5,421 nucleotides of DNA. Source: Candidatus Omnitrophota bacterium (GTDB taxonomy: Bacteria > Omnitrophota > Gorgyraeia > 2-01-FULL-45-10). The stretch covers positions 1 to 5,421 of the forward strand of contig JAUYDB010000076.1 of assembly GCA_030691985.1 (NCBI GenBank). The letters run 5' to 3'. How positions within the stretch are numbered: the stretch's first letter is position 1; every line of letters starts with the position of its first letter. The notes beneath the pieces were generated by a model. The model searched no databases. It was given only the letters and a program-made list of their open reading frames with translations, and was not told the origin of the DNA. Both the position numbers and the translations under genes were made by a program. This document shows positions 5,339 through 5,421 of this stretch, one piece after another.

Positions 5339-5421
5339 GTGAAAAAACTCACAGGCATATTCCTGCTTAAGGTTCTCGCCCTCATAGCCCTGAAAGATAC
5401 GATAGAGTCTTTCGGGGATCT
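5339..5421 (+). CDS. N-terminal fragment of an unidentified protein with a hydrophobic N-terminus
   Basis: From a GTG at 5339 the frame is open to the window end, giving 27 codons beginning MKKLTGIFLLKVLALIALKD. Two lysines followed by about 15 mostly hydrophobic residues (with one internal lysine) suggest a signal anchor or first membrane segment. The remaining residues, TIESFGDL, are polar. In-frame alternatives upstream are limited to a CTG at 5333, because a stop (TGA) lies at 5324. GGAGGT at 5335-5340 overlaps the GTG and is too close to act as its Shine-Dalgarno, and no ATG, GTG or TTG sits at the right distance downstream of it. The gene is divergent from the gcv operon. I do not recognise the family from so short a piece. 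Confidence 0.5.
   Translation, partial: MKKLTGIFLLKVLALIALKDTIESFGD

Overview
The window holds one minus-strand operon for the glycine cleavage system. Read in the direction of transcription (high to low coordinates), it encodes T-protein (gcvT), H-protein (gcvH), both halves of a split P-protein (gcvPA, gcvPB), and a LipM-like lipoyl/octanoyl transferase that runs off the left edge. A second, divergent gene starts at the right edge on the plus strand, and only its first 27 codons are present. No RNA genes, CRISPR arrays, complete insertion sequences or unknown multi-gene systems were found. The coding content is ordinary primary metabolism; the unusual part is the repeat DNA in the operon's gene junctions.

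The genes form a coherent pathway. GcvPA and GcvPB form the PLP-dependent glycine decarboxylase, which loads an aminomethyl group on the lipoyl arm of GcvH. GcvT passes the one-carbon unit to tetrahydrofolate and releases ammonia. The LipM-like protein probably supplies the octanoyl/lipoyl precursor to GcvH. Dihydrolipoyl dehydrogenase (L-protein) is not in the window and would have to be encoded elsewhere or further downstream. A good sigma70-type promoter lies just before gcvT, with a predicted leader of only about 32 nt, too short for a glycine riboswitch.

Layout: 1-557 lipM-like (partial); 569-2017 gcvPB; 2018-2063 short gap with a degenerate repeat copy that carries the gcvPB ribosome binding site; 2064-3395 gcvPA; 3396-3557 gap filled by hairpin repeats of the GAGCTTTTGTCGAA type; 3558-3947 gcvH; 3948-4015 gap formed by a second repeat family (GTCATTCCCG type) that also encodes the last 17 residues of gcvT; 4016-5161 gcvT; 5162-5338 divergent promoter region with a 12-bp perfect inverted repeat; 5339-5421 start of an unidentified plus-strand gene.

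The organism is a bacterium of medium G+C (estimated by eye). Split P-protein genes are common in Gram-positive, thermophilic and many candidate-phylum bacteria. Both repeat families are of a kind that recurs in intergenic DNA of environmental genomes such as Omnitrophota, Elusimicrobiota or Desulfobacterota. That placement is a weak guess from memory; the sequence alone does not settle the phylum.
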